DNA of 64,000 nt from Tetracentron sinense (Eukaryota; Streptophyta; Magnoliopsida; Trochodendrales; Trochodendraceae). The notes beneath the pieces were generated by a model that was given only the letters and a program-made list of their open reading frames with translations, was not told the origin of the DNA and did not search any database. Below, in pieces: positions 1-10,859 of this stretch. The DNA lies in assembly GCA_015143295.1 (NCBI GenBank), contig CM026563.1, positions 930,001 to 994,000 of the forward strand, read 5' to 3'. Positions within the stretch are counted from its first letter, which is position 1; each line of letters begins with the position of its first letter. Both the position numbers and the translations under genes were made by a program.

Positions 1-269
1 ACTTGGTTTGGAGTGGCTCTGCATTCCAAGTCTATTTGTTGGTTCTATATTGGCAATGTATGATGCTTTCATCAACTCGGCTCAGTTTTTCATTTAAATT
101 GGTTGTTTTGAACTTGGCCAATGACATGGCCTTTGGACAACTAGGGAATGGATCTTGGGTGCATGACTTATACTCTACCATATTCCATGAGAAGGATATT
201 TTGGCACATGTTTACTAGTTTCTCTTTTATTGTGTACAACTGCTAATTTTCTTCAACAAAAATATGTAG

Positions 270-758
270 GTAAAGAGGTTGCAACTGCTGTCAGCTGGAA
301 TTTTGTGTGGGTCATTTTCATGGGCTTGGCTATCACCGGAGTTGGAGGATATGCTGTGTACAAGTACAGAATCCGGGTAACACTATTATCCTTAGTATCC
401 TGTATATATTTGTGATGTTACCTTACTAGATACTTTAAAAATACTAAAACGACCATAATAGTCTTAATCGGCGTCATTTATAGTAACCACAACCAAAAGA
501 ATAAAATGCAGATTTTGGGCATAATAATGGTTGTGCAGTGGTAATAGTGTTACGTAACGGATTTGGCGGTGTTATGAACGCGAAACCATTATTTTAAACA
601 TTGATTTGGGTACTATGGCCTTGTGTGTCTAATATTGTGATGTGTGAACTCTTGTGCAGAGATACATGGACTCGGAGATCCGGGCAATCATGGCACAGTA
701 TATGCCTCTGGATAATCAAGGAGAGAACCCTAGTCACATTCCACATGGGGACATCTGA
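270..758 (+). CDS. VSR: Vacuolar-sorting receptor, last two exons (partial)
   Basis: These are the 3' end of a gene for a vacuolar-sorting receptor (BP-80/ELP family), the type I membrane receptor that carries soluble cargo from the trans-Golgi to prevacuolar compartments. Exons are 270-376 and 660-758, with an AG acceptor at 268-269, a GT donor at 377 and a second acceptor at 658-659. The first exon encodes the single membrane span (around WNFVWVIFMGLAITGVGGYA) and the basic stop-transfer residues KYRIR. The second encodes the 32-residue cytosolic tail, which contains YMPL, the YXX-hydrophobic sorting signal that recruits AP-1 and is the hallmark of the family. The stop codon is at 756-758. 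The lumenal PA and EGF-like domains lie left of the window. Bases 1-269 read as intron. No damage is visible in the part seen. Confidence 0.93.
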
Positions 759-1300
759 AAGTGGGGCAGTGCCTATTGAAGGGAAGAAAAGAAGAAAAAC
801 CCAAGAGCCTCGACCCCATTTATGTTGATAAGGGGTCATATTTCTTACCGTTTGTCATTTGGGAAGTCTGTCATTACTGCTCAGATAAGTGAGTGTTGGT
901 TTCATGTATACTGAATCTTAGTACACGCACGCACCTACCTACAATTAGATATAGGAATTTGCCCTCCTTAGCAGCTCTATATGCCTTGTGATGATGGCAA
1001 TGATGTTTGATTATTTCCTTGTGGTCCTCCTTCTCGCTTTGAAGAATCTCCTTGTATAGACAGGGTGACTTGGACAGAAGAATATGGCCATCATCCCCAT
1101 TTACATTCATTTGGCGAATTTTGTTTTTATTTTGGTGGCGATTCACTCATCCTATTTTCACGCAATCAGAACATGATAAATCAACTCCCCTTGGAAGGAT
1201 TCAGTACTAGATTTCGAACATTGAAAATAAAACACCGATAAGCATATAAAGGCCTGTTTACTCTTAACCAAAAAAAGGTCAATATGTGCTCATTTGGGTT
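759..1300. other. 3' flank of the VSR gene
   Basis: This is non-coding sequence after the receptor stop codon. It probably includes the 3' UTR; a poly(A)-signal-like AATAAAA occurs near 1225. I see no gene in it. Confidence 0.5.
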
Positions 1301-1458
1301 CGAGTGTGTTTTTTAGGGTAAATTACAGTTACCTCCATTGAGGATTGAGGTTTGGTGAAATTGCAGAGACCTCCTCTCTCCTCTAGTTTCAGACTGCCAG
1401 TCAAGTTGGTCAAGTTAACAACATTAATTTTAACTGGGATTAATTTTTATTGGAGAAC

Positions 1459-1545
1459 CAAGGATAGGTGGGTGAACCCTAGGGTTTGGTGAATCTTAAT
1501 CACAGTTGAGGAATGTAAAAAGCAACACGTGGCAGCATCAGTGGT
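1459..1545 (+). repeat. Copy of a dispersed module (GGTGGGTGAACC ... CACGTGGC)
   Basis: The stretch reads CAAGGATAGGTGGGTGAACC, then GTGAATCTTAATCACAG, then CACGTGGCAGC. The same module, diverged, forms one arm of the foldback elements at 10494-10859 and 22244-22533. Here only one arm is clear, so this is either a broken MITE or a solo half. The bases around it (1300-1640) hold no gene. Confidence 0.55.
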
Positions 1546-1639
1546 GTAACCGTCGTTACAACTGGAGACAATCACGAGTCTCCTTATAAACCCGAATTTC
1601 CTGTTTGAGTGGGAGACCCATTTTGGCTCAGAAGGCAGA

Positions 1640-2119
1640 AAACCACCCCCAAGCTTAGAAATGGGCTAACCCTATGGTGCAGTTTGGAAGATGGGTCTTG
1701 CACTCTTCAGCTGTGTGCACAGAATATTGCACTGCTTTCCATTTATTACCATTTTGATGGTCAGTTTACTCCCTTAGGGGAGTGCTAGCCACACTTTCCT
1801 TCTTGTACACACTCCCATTTTTGGGAAACAAGACAAGCTTTTTGTGTCATAGACTCGTTGGTCCTAGTGTGGCCATTACAAAATTCTTATTGTCCTAAAG
1901 AGGGAAAGTGCATTAGGGGAGAGTGGCTAGCAAAATTCTTACTCTTATACCAAACAAAAGAGACCTTCAAAGAAAAGAGAAACCTAAATCACCAATTCAT
2001 CAGAATAAAGCCAAAATGGAACAAATTAGGGCGTTCAGAATCAAAACAACAACATTCCAGAATACATGCATAAACACCAAATCACATGAAAGTTTTTAAA
2101 AGAACAACAATCAGAACAG
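1640..2119. other. Intergenic, nothing recognised
   Basis: This is the 3' flank of the F-box pseudogene. Short open frames here have no recognisable protein character. Confidence 0.4.
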
Positions 2120-2556
2120 CTAATAAGAATGGAACAATATAGCTAAAGTTCTCCACCAGGCAAGGCTGTTGACGTGCGCGAAGCATTCGTCACCCTCCTT
2201 CAGCAGCAAATCCATGAATCTTGTCTGCTGCAATTCGAAATCAAAAACATAGTAATACATGTAACGGTCAGATCTATAAATCTTGAAGATTATTACTTTG
2301 TCATTCTTGAAGCTCAGTAATGCACTAAAATAGCACCTATCCATACCCATCAAACCGTGCAGCGATATACTGTACTTCCTCTCCCATTCTGATCCCCTAT
2401 AGAGATCCATCAAAACCCACCACTCTAATCGGGTCGGATCAGATGAGTTAGCCTGACCCACAAAGTAAAGGCACCCCCCATTTTCCCTCCAAAATTGGCG
2501 TGCTTGCATTCTACAGCCGGGAAGGCGGGTCATAAAATACTTCTCATCACTCATGT

Positions 2557-2883
2557 GACATTATCATTATATTTAACTAGCGGGTGGCACGTGCGATGCA
2601 TGTGCGAGCGAGGGAAATCAGTTAACCACAGTTAATAAGAGTTAAAAGAGACACGTGTTAACCCGTGGGTGCGATTGAACTCTCCCCGAGTTATTGACTG
2701 TGATTCTATTCTTTAAATAGATAGATGAGGGTAGTTTGGGAATTAAAGTAAAATATTAAATTAAAGTTTTGTTTTATGTAAGGGTAGTTTAGGAATTTTG
2801 AAAAATTCAGGCTACGCCGGCCTCTCCCATTATAATAGTAAAGATAAATAATAAGTTAAACTCATTTTACTAACTGTCACATG
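2557..2883. mobile_element. Small insertion hosting the Helitron, flanked by an 8-bp duplication
   Basis: The F-box reading frame is split by this segment. ACTCATGT occurs on both sides (2549-2556 and 2884-2891). The ends also form a 9-bp inverted repeat, CATGTGACA at the low end and TGTCACATG at the high end, so a 3-bp duplication (ACT) with 9-bp inverted termini fits equally well. Without the Helitron at 2577-2844 the element would be only about 59 bp. Its superfamily is uncertain. Confidence 0.6.
2577..2844 (-). mobile_element. Short non-autonomous Helitron-like element inside the F-box pseudogene
   Basis: On the minus strand the element starts TCTTTACTATTATAATGGG and ends with a hairpin (GCACATGC-ATC-GCACGTGC, seven of eight pairs), then CACCCG and CTAG. 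It is flanked by A on the 5' side and T on the 3' side. A|TC...CTAG|T with a subterminal 3' hairpin is the terminal structure known for Helitrons. Length is 268 bp with no coding capacity. It carries a GATTGAACTCTCCCC / ACACGTGTTAACCC module also found in nearby foldback MITEs. Confidence 0.75.
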
Positions 2884-3732
2884 ACTCATGTCCATAGAGA
2901 TCATGTAGTGAGAGCCTTCTTCATCAACAACAAAAATCTTCCAATACAAAACCCCTTTGATCGAAATATGACCGTTAGTAAAATACCAACTTCGACTTTC
3001 AACTTTAAGTCCCTTAACTTGTCTCCATGCATGAGAGCCCAAGGTTTGTATCTCACAAGCAATAGTCCCTTTATTAGCATTCAAAAATGACCGTACAACT
3101 TTATGTTCTTTAGTAGAAGGACGGACTGTGAATCCACAACTGAAGGAATCAACACCACAAGGTGAAGAACTAGCAAGAGGAAGTCTCTCCCATTGCTTAG
3201 TAACAGGATTAGCAACATGAAGAACTCTATTATGTCTATTAACAAAGTAGACCGTTGCAGCTAGCCACTATTCGTTCCTTGCAACATAAATTTAAATTCG
3301 TTACCAAAATGTTGCCTTCTTTCAATGCCATGAAACGGATATCATACTTGCCTTCCTTTTCGGGGTTCCGTTCTCCGATTATCAAACCGGGTTCCAACTG
3401 AAGGATCGAGGTGGGAGTCAATGAAAATGGGGGTGCGAATTTGCTTCAACCGTGTCTTACACACATACCTTAAACTGTGAAAAGAGTCTGCAGGAAGCTT
3501 CACGAGAATGTCGAAGATGATATCTTTAGGAAAGTACAGCTTCTTGTTTTCTTCCTTTCGAGAAACAATGGTGTTGTTGCCGGGTCGTCTTCTTTTCCTT
3601 CTCTCTATATTCTCGGTTTCCATCTCTTTTTGTTCAGCTATCTAGCTCGGACGATTAAATTACAAGTTTCTCAATTTAATACAGAAAACATGAACTGCTT
3701 TCTAAATGAAATTACCATAAGATAACTGTTCG

Positions 3733-4327
3733 TTTTGTGTGTGCAACTCGGCACACAGATCTTGTGTGTCCCCAAGACTAAGGGTGTAGCCAGAATTCTC
3801 TTGCAGGCATATTGACAAAGTCGGGATTGGGGAATAATTCGGCAAGGTTAAAGTTCGCAAAAAGGAAAAAAATTCGAGAAATATTCGAGAATAAAATAAT
3901 TTTTAAATTCATAAAAAATTTTAAATTTTGGAGAATTTTGTTACTATGCTTGCAAGGGGCTAACAATGGGAGTTTGGGAGGGAGCCCCGATTTTTTTTTT
4001 TTTTTTTTTGTAGAGCCAAGTTCATGGGTCATTGCGTCTGTTTGTAAAGATTTTCCTCAAATGTTTAGAGGGGCTCTATGTTTAGGGGGACTAGAGCCCC
4101 TCCCCCCTCCGCCCCTCTCCAAAGCTACACCCCTATTATCCCCAAAATTTTGAGGGGGTGGGCTACAGCCCCCTGACCCCATGTGGCTCTACCCTGGTCC
4201 CCACTTTATGACTTGTGAAGGGCAAATTCATTTAGAGTATTCTTTACCAATATACCAAATTTGTGTACGTTGGGGCTCTAATCAGTGGGGGCACACAAGA
4301 TCTGTGAGCTAATTTGCACACACAAAA
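3733..4327. mobile_element. Outer MITE with inverted termini
   Basis: The left end reads TTTTGTGTGTGCAA, then CACAGATCTTGTGTG, then CCCC. The right end is its reverse complement (GGGGGCACACAAGATCTGTG, then TTGCACACACAAAA). These inverted termini of about 42 bp are interrupted by a second element at about 3778-4196. I found no convincing target duplication, so the family is unassigned. Confidence 0.65.
3778..4196. mobile_element. Inner hAT-like MITE
   Basis: The left end CTAAGGGTGTAGCCA pairs with the right end TGGCTCTACCCTG. These hAT-like termini lie within the outer MITE. Flanks TCCCCAAG and TCCCCACT match at six of eight bases, a weak duplication. The interior contains runs of GAGCCCC and GGGGGCT typical of such elements, plus a poly-T tract. 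Confidence 0.5.
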
Positions 4328-4785
4328 TGGACTCATCAGATGTTCAGCTATAGTTATACAGGCTTGAAGAATATGTCGAAGCCCAGCCGGGTAAAACCCT
4401 GTGGCCCATGCCTGAGTTGCTGCAAAGTCAAGCCCTTAAGCACCCAAGCTGGTGGCCCAGCCTATTGAGCGGGAAAAATAATTAGTTGTTCCCGTTTTGA
4501 CGATGCTTGGATGAATTGGGCAGTTGGCTAGGTACCAAGTCCATCAACAATGTATTGCAAGGAAAACGGTGCAGTGAGTCCGTTTTAAGTATCTAGAATA
4601 TTGTTAACGACATTGTATTTGCCAGCTTCTCTCTCTCACTATACATTTTGAATCATAGTACAATAACTAATAACTATTTAGAGAGAAAAAATTCTTAACA
4701 TAAAATTCTTTCAAACAACCCTATGAGTTGGTTTAAGTTGAAAGCTTTAAGAATGTGCCATGGATGAATATGTTGAAAAATAATT

Positions 4786-5485
4786 TTAGGGTGGTGCTAC
4801 ATGCACACCACAAATTGTTGATATACAACAAACATAATAAAAAATTACATTTACAAATATACACACCCCAAAAAAACGAGAAAAAGACAGATATGCCTTT
4901 CTTCCTCTCGTCTTCTGCAAACATCATGTTTGTTTTTGATTTGGGCCTCAACTTATCCTTGTTTTTACACTAAAATCACCCCCCCCCCCCAATAATACAT
5001 GCAGTCCCCCAAATGTTGTGTTCCTACCGCCATAGATTTGTCATTGTTACAGTTTTGGCCCTTGGGGAATTTGGAAATGGGGACGGTTGGATACAATTTT
5101 AGCGGAATTCAAGTCGTCTTCTTCAGAAGTGGCGACAAAGGATGTTGAAGAAGATGGAGAGAGGATATGATTGAGGGCTATCATCTGAGTTCATGGACAT
5201 GATTTTTTTCAATCTATATGATCTGATTCAAACTTCCCCGTGACAGAATTTTTAGTTCATATTTACATTCAATCGTGGATTACTTAGAGCAGGTTTCATT
5301 GTTGCCAGAGAATCTGATTTCTACGACGTTAACCATAGTTTTCCATCATTAGGAGAAGAGGAGAAGGAGATAAGGGCATCATTGTCCATGTCTCTTTTCT
5401 TTTTGGTGTGTATTAATAAATATTGGAAAAAATTTAAGTTTGGTGTATACAAGTAAAAGTTGGTGTGCGTGTAGCGCCACCCTAA
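4786..5485. mobile_element. MITE with TTAGGGTGGTGCTACA termini
   Basis: The left terminus TTAGGGTGGTGCTACATGCA and the right terminus (TGTAGCGCCACCCTAA) are inverted repeats of at least 26 bp that continue imperfectly inward through GTGTATA sequences. The interior includes a C10 run at about 4979 and no coding sequence. No clear target duplication was found. Confidence 0.6.
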
Positions 5486-6605
5486 TTTTATAGCACGTGC
5501 TTTGACCAAAGTTATGGCTTTGGAAAAAACAGAATGGTAGAACAGGATTTCGGTTAAGGAGCCAAAATATTTTGGATAAGCTACAAACGATTATGATAGT
5601 AAAAATCATTTAACTAAAGAACGGTTGTCAAGTTAGTTTGGGGTTTAACACCACCTTCCTACTAAAAATAGTAGCCCCATAATTATACAATTTTGTGTCT
5701 AAATATAGGGGGAAAATGTTGATTCTACTGGAAAATACATAATAAATAATTAAGTAGATAAAACATAGTTGTCTAAGAGAATCCTTAAGCTTTACACTGG
5801 ATGATTTATAAATATATATATATATAATATAGGAAATATCTAAATTCTTAGAAGACAAAATAGAAGAAGAAACGAAGAGTACCTTGTTATATCAGGTTGT
5901 TTCTTTCACAAATGTGGAAGAAAGTAGGGATGAAGCGCCCCTATTGTTTTTTGTTTTTTTTTTGCCCATTTCTTTTCTTTTGTCTTTAGTAATAGCTTGA
6001 CATACTTATAGATGTTTGGAAATTCAAAGACAATATCAAAGTGAGAATATGAAAAATTTTATTAAAAAGTTAAAGATTTTTTGAAAGATTTCTTTTGCCA
6101 TACATGGAAATAATTCATAAATTGTCATAGCCCAAATTTTGAAAAACCAATATCCCGTGAAAATTGCTTGCGGTCGCTACACGGAGAGCATCCTTTTCAG
6201 AGCCACCTTCAGTGTTAAGTTCCTTTTTATGACAACCCTAACAAACCCTACCGAAACCTTACCTAATTAGGGTTTGCTAGGGTTAGGGGTGCAATGGACT
6301 AAGTTAAGGTCATAATAACCTCTTTTGAACGGGCTGGGCCTATTCAAAATTCAATAAATTGCAAGCCCATCCCGTTGACACCCGTAAGGCCCTAACTAGG
6401 ATTTCCCTAAAGGGGAGTGCAAGTAGCACATCTCCTTTCAAAGGAACATGCCTTTGCTGCATTAATGGGCGTAAGGGGTGCAACTTGGATTTGGCTAACC
6501 CGAACCTGACCTGATCTTTGGCTGGGTTGGGTATGGCTTTCCATAATTTGGGTTGGGCTTGGGTTGAGTCCAACCCAAACCCAATCCCTTATCCCCTACA
6601 TAAAA
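5486..6605. other. Intergenic, nothing firm
   Basis: This is AT-rich non-coding sequence. Around 6480-6590 there is a stretch of repeated GGGTTGGG/CCAACCC words. I see no gene. Confidence 0.4.
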
Positions 6606-6630
6606 TATATATATATATATATATATATAA
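6604..6630. repeat. (AT)n microsatellite
   Basis: An AT dinucleotide run that directly abuts the Helitron-like terminus at 6631. Confidence 0.9.
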
Positions 6631-7205
6631 CTAGTAAAATTGCACGTGCGATTGCACGTATATTTTCTTCATTATTAATGAAAAACCTAAATTTGTAAGA
6701 TTAAAAAAATATAATTTTTAATATATTTTTATTAGACGTTATTCTCATTATATTAATTAATTTTACACTATATTAGTATATTTTAAGGATATATTTTAGT
6801 AATTAAATATAAATTTTTTTGTATGACTTAAAATTTATTATTAGAAAATAGTTAATTTTTCTAAAAAATAAAGACTCTTTCTAATATAGTCATAGTCCTT
6901 ATTGATTGTGAATACTTCTTATAAGCACTTTAAAAGAGTTACATTAATAATGAGTTACTTATAACTTCTTTCTATAAAAAGACTAAAGAGTCGTCATTAA
7001 GAACTTGTTTAGGAGAGTTTGAATCATAGTCAATCGTGATTGAACTCGAGGAGAGTTCAATTACACACACAGGTTAACACGTGTCCAAGTTAACCCCTAT
7101 TAGTTGTGGTTAAGATTCATTAACCCTTCGGGTTCAATAATCTAACCTTGATTTTTGAAAAACATCCTAATTAACCAAACAGATCTCATTATAATAAAAA
7201 ATATA
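6631..7205 (-). mobile_element. Helitron-like element, 3' end clear, 5' end approximate
   Basis: On the minus strand the 3' end shows a hairpin (ACGTGCAATCGCACGT) followed by CTAG and then T. The 5' limit is uncertain; a degraded TTATTATAATGAG near 7190-7205 resembles the 5' start of the copy at 2844. The interior includes GAGTTCAATTACAC and GGTTAACACGTG, the module shared with the foldback MITEs at 20992 and 37253 but in the opposite orientation to the copy at 2577. Confidence 0.5.
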
Positions 7206-8468
7206 TATTATATATATACTATTAAGAAATAAGATTCCTAGGAGTGAGATGTGGTTTGGTAATAATTAATAATGTTATTAAAATTTCTAAATTGTAAAAT
7301 TGAATAACCTTAAAGCATTGTTTTGATAACCGGACCGGTCTTCGAACCAGCTGGACGACCAGTAGTTCGGTTCGACCGGCTGGTTCAACTCGCAGTGAAA
7401 CCCCAAAAAAGTTCCTTTTGGAGTACCCTGCCCTCTTCTACCGTTGGATCATAAATCATTACTTACTTTTGTACTGAAATGACACGAAATCCTAATAAAG
7501 ACATTTTGGAGAACTGGGTCATCTTCCAAACACGAAATCCCTTGTTTGTTTTAAAAGAAAATACCTTAAAAAACTTGTTAGTTTTAGAATGTTTGAAATT
7601 CTTTAAGGCTACATTTGGATTTGTGGAATGAATTCTAAGGAATTGAAATCTATTGAATTGAATTCTATAGAATTTATAATTCTGTCATTTGGATGCACTA
7701 CTAATTAGATGAAATTTGGATGAATAAAAATTATGCAAAATTAATTTCAATACAATAATAAGAATATATAATTATGCAAGTAAAATATTTATTAAATTTA
7801 ATTACTATTTTAATTTAAAATTATTATTATGTTATGTATTAAATTATTATTTATTAAATTTAAATATTATTATAATAATATTATGTATTAACTTATTATT
7901 TATTAAATATAATAATAATTATAATTATATATATTATTTGTAATTTTAGTTATTAATTTATAATAATTATTATTTAATATAGTAAATTATTATTTATTAA
8001 ATTTAAATATTATTATCATTATTATATATACTATTATTTATTAATATATATTTATAATTATTTAATTTAGTAAATTATTATTTATTAAATTGAATTATTA
8101 TTATATTTATTCAATTATTATTCATTTAGGGTTTGGAGAGAGATTTTCATAAGGTTAGTGTCTTTCCCTTAATTTCGCAACAGTGTGGATTTGTCAAATA
8201 ACACCTCTCAGTAAGGATTTGAATTATATTTATTTAGCTTATGAAATCACTATTTCATTTCCGTTCGGAATTGACGATTCCAATTCCAACATTTTTAATA
8301 GTACATACCAAACGACAGAATTGGAATTCAAGAACGGAATTGCCGTATTTGGATTCTTTTTGGTAAAAAAATATTATTTTTTTTTATAAATAAACTAACC
8401 ACACACATGCCAACAAACACACGTCCTACAATCTCAACCCAAGCCTATAACCACACACACCCATCGTA
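7206..8468. other. AT-rich spacer
   Basis: This is very AT-rich low-complexity sequence, densest at about 7690-8130 with many TTATTA and AATAAT words. No gene is visible. Confidence 0.5.
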
Positions 8469-8470
8469 AA

Positions 8471-8503
<33 letters not shown>

Positions 8504-8505
8504 TT
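8469..8505. repeat. (ATT)n microsatellite
   Basis: An uninterrupted run of about ten ATT units. Confidence 0.9.
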
Positions 8506-10480
8506 ATTTTTATTTATTTTTTGGTACGAGATATACGTTTAGGCCGCAACACCGGTTAGGTGTTAGTATCTGTTTAGTTATTTTACTATCCCCTTTTTAA
8601 AACTTTCTTTGTAAAACTCACAATCACGTGTTTTAAGGATTGGGCCTTCTCTTAACATGTAATCCCACTTTTAAAAGTTGGGATTATAAATAAAAATACA
8701 TGTTTTTTAATTCTTTGATGTAAACCCCCAAATCAGCAGAAGAAAGTGGTGTGACCATTATCCAAACAAGTAAATATAAAAACAAAAGAGATAATGTTCT
8801 ATGGTTAAGTTTTAACCTGTGATTATATTTTTTTTCTAAAACTTAAGGTTTGATGCTTTAACCACCACATAAGATGGGCAAGACAGTAATTCACCTCCTC
8901 GGTTAAAATTTTCCTTTGAGAGAGAATAATCATTTCTAATTCTCAACTTAAATGCCATTATTCAAAAATATTTCTAGGTTTTATTTTGAAGCTTTTTAAT
9001 ATACTTCATTTATTTCGAAAATAAATATAATTACCTGGCTTTGGAGCCGACATTTGAATAAAGAGGATAATCTTCTAACCTTGTCATAGTCTCCAGCTTC
9101 TCTCCTCTACTGCTGCCGGAAATCACCTTCATACGTTTCCCTTTGGATAAGTTACCCGAGCTCTTCACATCACTGCTCTCTTTGGTCCGTTCCTCTCATC
9201 CACCTTTCGTTACAAAACTAAATTTTGACAAACAAGTACCTATGTATCCACATGTCTTTTAAATATTCCCAAATCAAGTTAACTCCTCAACATAGATCAG
9301 CCACCCACACAAAAAAAAACTAAAAAATATATATACGAAGAAGAAGAAATCCACCTGTGCTTAGATTGGAGAATGAGAAAACAAAGAGCAATGGCTAAAG
9401 AAGAGGAGAAAAACAAAGAGCAATTGCTAAAGGCCTAAACAGTAAACACTGAACAAAAAACTATAACCGTTCACCTTCCAATACTCAAACAAAACTAATC
9501 CCTATTAAAGTGAAGAGGACATCCTGAATAAATTTCCATGTTGCATGGTAATGTGTCCAACCATGTCCATACCCACCCTCATTGCACAAACCGGACATAC
9601 CTACCTGCAAATACATACTATGCTTATTGTAAGCAAACATTAGGATCCAATTTTTTGGCAGCAATTTCAAACGGTTATAGTTTTAACTCCCCCTCTTTTA
9701 GGGTATTTCATTAAAAAATTTAATAGAAGTTTAGTTTGATTTCAATTCATATGTTGAAGTGGATAACAATTAGAGTTCGTTTATAATTCCGAAGTGGATT
9801 ACAATTGGACTCCATCTTCTCTATTTCTATTTGTTAAAGTTAGTGGGTGAGTACCTATTAGGCTTACGTAAACTGGATAAAAACTCTTCTCCCCCGTCTC
9901 GTCCTTCTCCTATGCCAAAGAGATGGTGCTGTGAATGGGATGGCGGACAGCCCACTGGATACTGGATAAGGTAATGTGTACTTGTTTCTCTTCCCTTTCT
10001 CTGACATGCTCCTCTTTCTCTGAACCTCTTGTCTTCTTTATCTTTTTGATCTCTCATTTAGTTTGTTTCTTCTTCCATTAATGTGTTTCATCTGTTCTTG
10101 ATTCTCAACCCATGGTAAAAAAAATAAATTATAATTATAATGGCATATGCGATCGCATGCATAGGTCATAGGTGATCTTTTGTGCCCAAAACTACACGAA
10201 TGTATGGGCGTATATGATAGATGATGTTGTAAACAATGGAAAATCAACAAGTATGCTTTCACTGTTCTTAGAGGAGAGGGACCAAAGGAGTGTTTAAAGG
10301 TGGAAGCGTATTATAGACGGTGAATTGGTAATAGGAAAAGACGTGTGTAATATTTGGAATTCCTGGTTGAAAAAAAGATGACATGTTGGTATCCTTTATC
10401 ATTACAAGCTTCTAACCCAACTTAATAACAAAGGCCAAAAGCACCTTGTCTTCTTTGTCAGTTTGTGACTCTGGTTAATC
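8506..10480. other. Intergenic
   Basis: I recognise no gene. A minus-strand frame at 9485-9670 has a plausible AG acceptor before it, but I cannot match it to a family. Confidence 0.35.
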
Positions 10481-10493
10481 CAGTTTTTTGACT

Positions 10494-10859
10494 GGAGTCA
10501 AATCCTCTACGGTGATAACCGGATTTGGCAAATCCAGTTATCACCCTTTGAGGTGGCCACGTGTCCCCTTTGACACCCCTTAACTGTGGTTCAGATTCAC
10601 CCACCCCTACGGTTCACCCACCCATCCTTTGTTTTTAGAAAAAAATATTAATTCTATTTTTTAAATATTCTAATATTAAAAAAACCCTAAAAACAGTTTT
10701 TAAATTTTAAAAAATAAAAACCAATGATGGGTGGGTGAACACTAGAGGTAGGTGAATCTGAACCACAGTTAAGGGGTGTCAAAGGGGGACACGTGGCCAC
10801 CTCAAAGGGTGATAACTAGATTTGCAAAATCTGGTTATCACCGTAGAGGATTTGACTCA
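10494..10859. mobile_element. Foldback MITE, probably Mutator-type
   Basis: A near-perfect inverted repeat with arms of about 170 bp. The left end reads GGAGTCAAATCCTCTACGG and the right end CCGTAGAGGATTTGACTCA. Flanks TTTTTGACT and TTTTTCACT form a 9-bp target duplication with one mismatch, which fits Mutator elements. The arms contain GGCCACGTGTCCCC and the GGTTCACCCACCCATCC module. The whole element would fold into a long hairpin if transcribed. Confidence 0.75.

Larger units (their letters stand above)
2120..3623 (-). pseudogene. F-box protein with F-box associated domain, interrupted
   Basis: This is a minus-strand F-box gene of the large plant family whose members act as substrate-recognition subunits of SCF ubiquitin ligases. 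The N-terminal F-box is visible at about 3470-3560 (FPKDIIFDILVKLPADS, then SLRYVCKTRLKQI). It is followed by typical F-box-associated segments: VASCNGLL, then NPVTKQWERLPL, then WYFTNGHISIKGVLYWK, then a C-terminal part ending at 2120. It is broken in at least three places. A frameshift lies near 3350-3421. A second lies near 3250, where CNGLL leads to a stop and the frame continues one register over as YFVNRHNRV. A transposon insertion occupies 2557-2883. Each part is still well conserved, so the decay is fairly recent. The intact protein would be roughly 400 residues, a normal length for the family. Confidence 0.85.

Noticed and set aside
5628-5858. 76-codon minus-strand frame with IYIYIY
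   Set aside because: It is produced by an AT microsatellite and has no protein character.
7690-8130. Possible organellar or origin sequence because of extreme AT content
   Set aside because: Low-complexity TTATTA words with no coding or structural features; ordinary decayed plant spacer.
9485-9670. Minus-strand frame with GGYGHGWTHYHATWKFIQD
   Set aside because: It looks somewhat protein-like and has an AG before it, but no family was recognised and no neighbouring exon was found.
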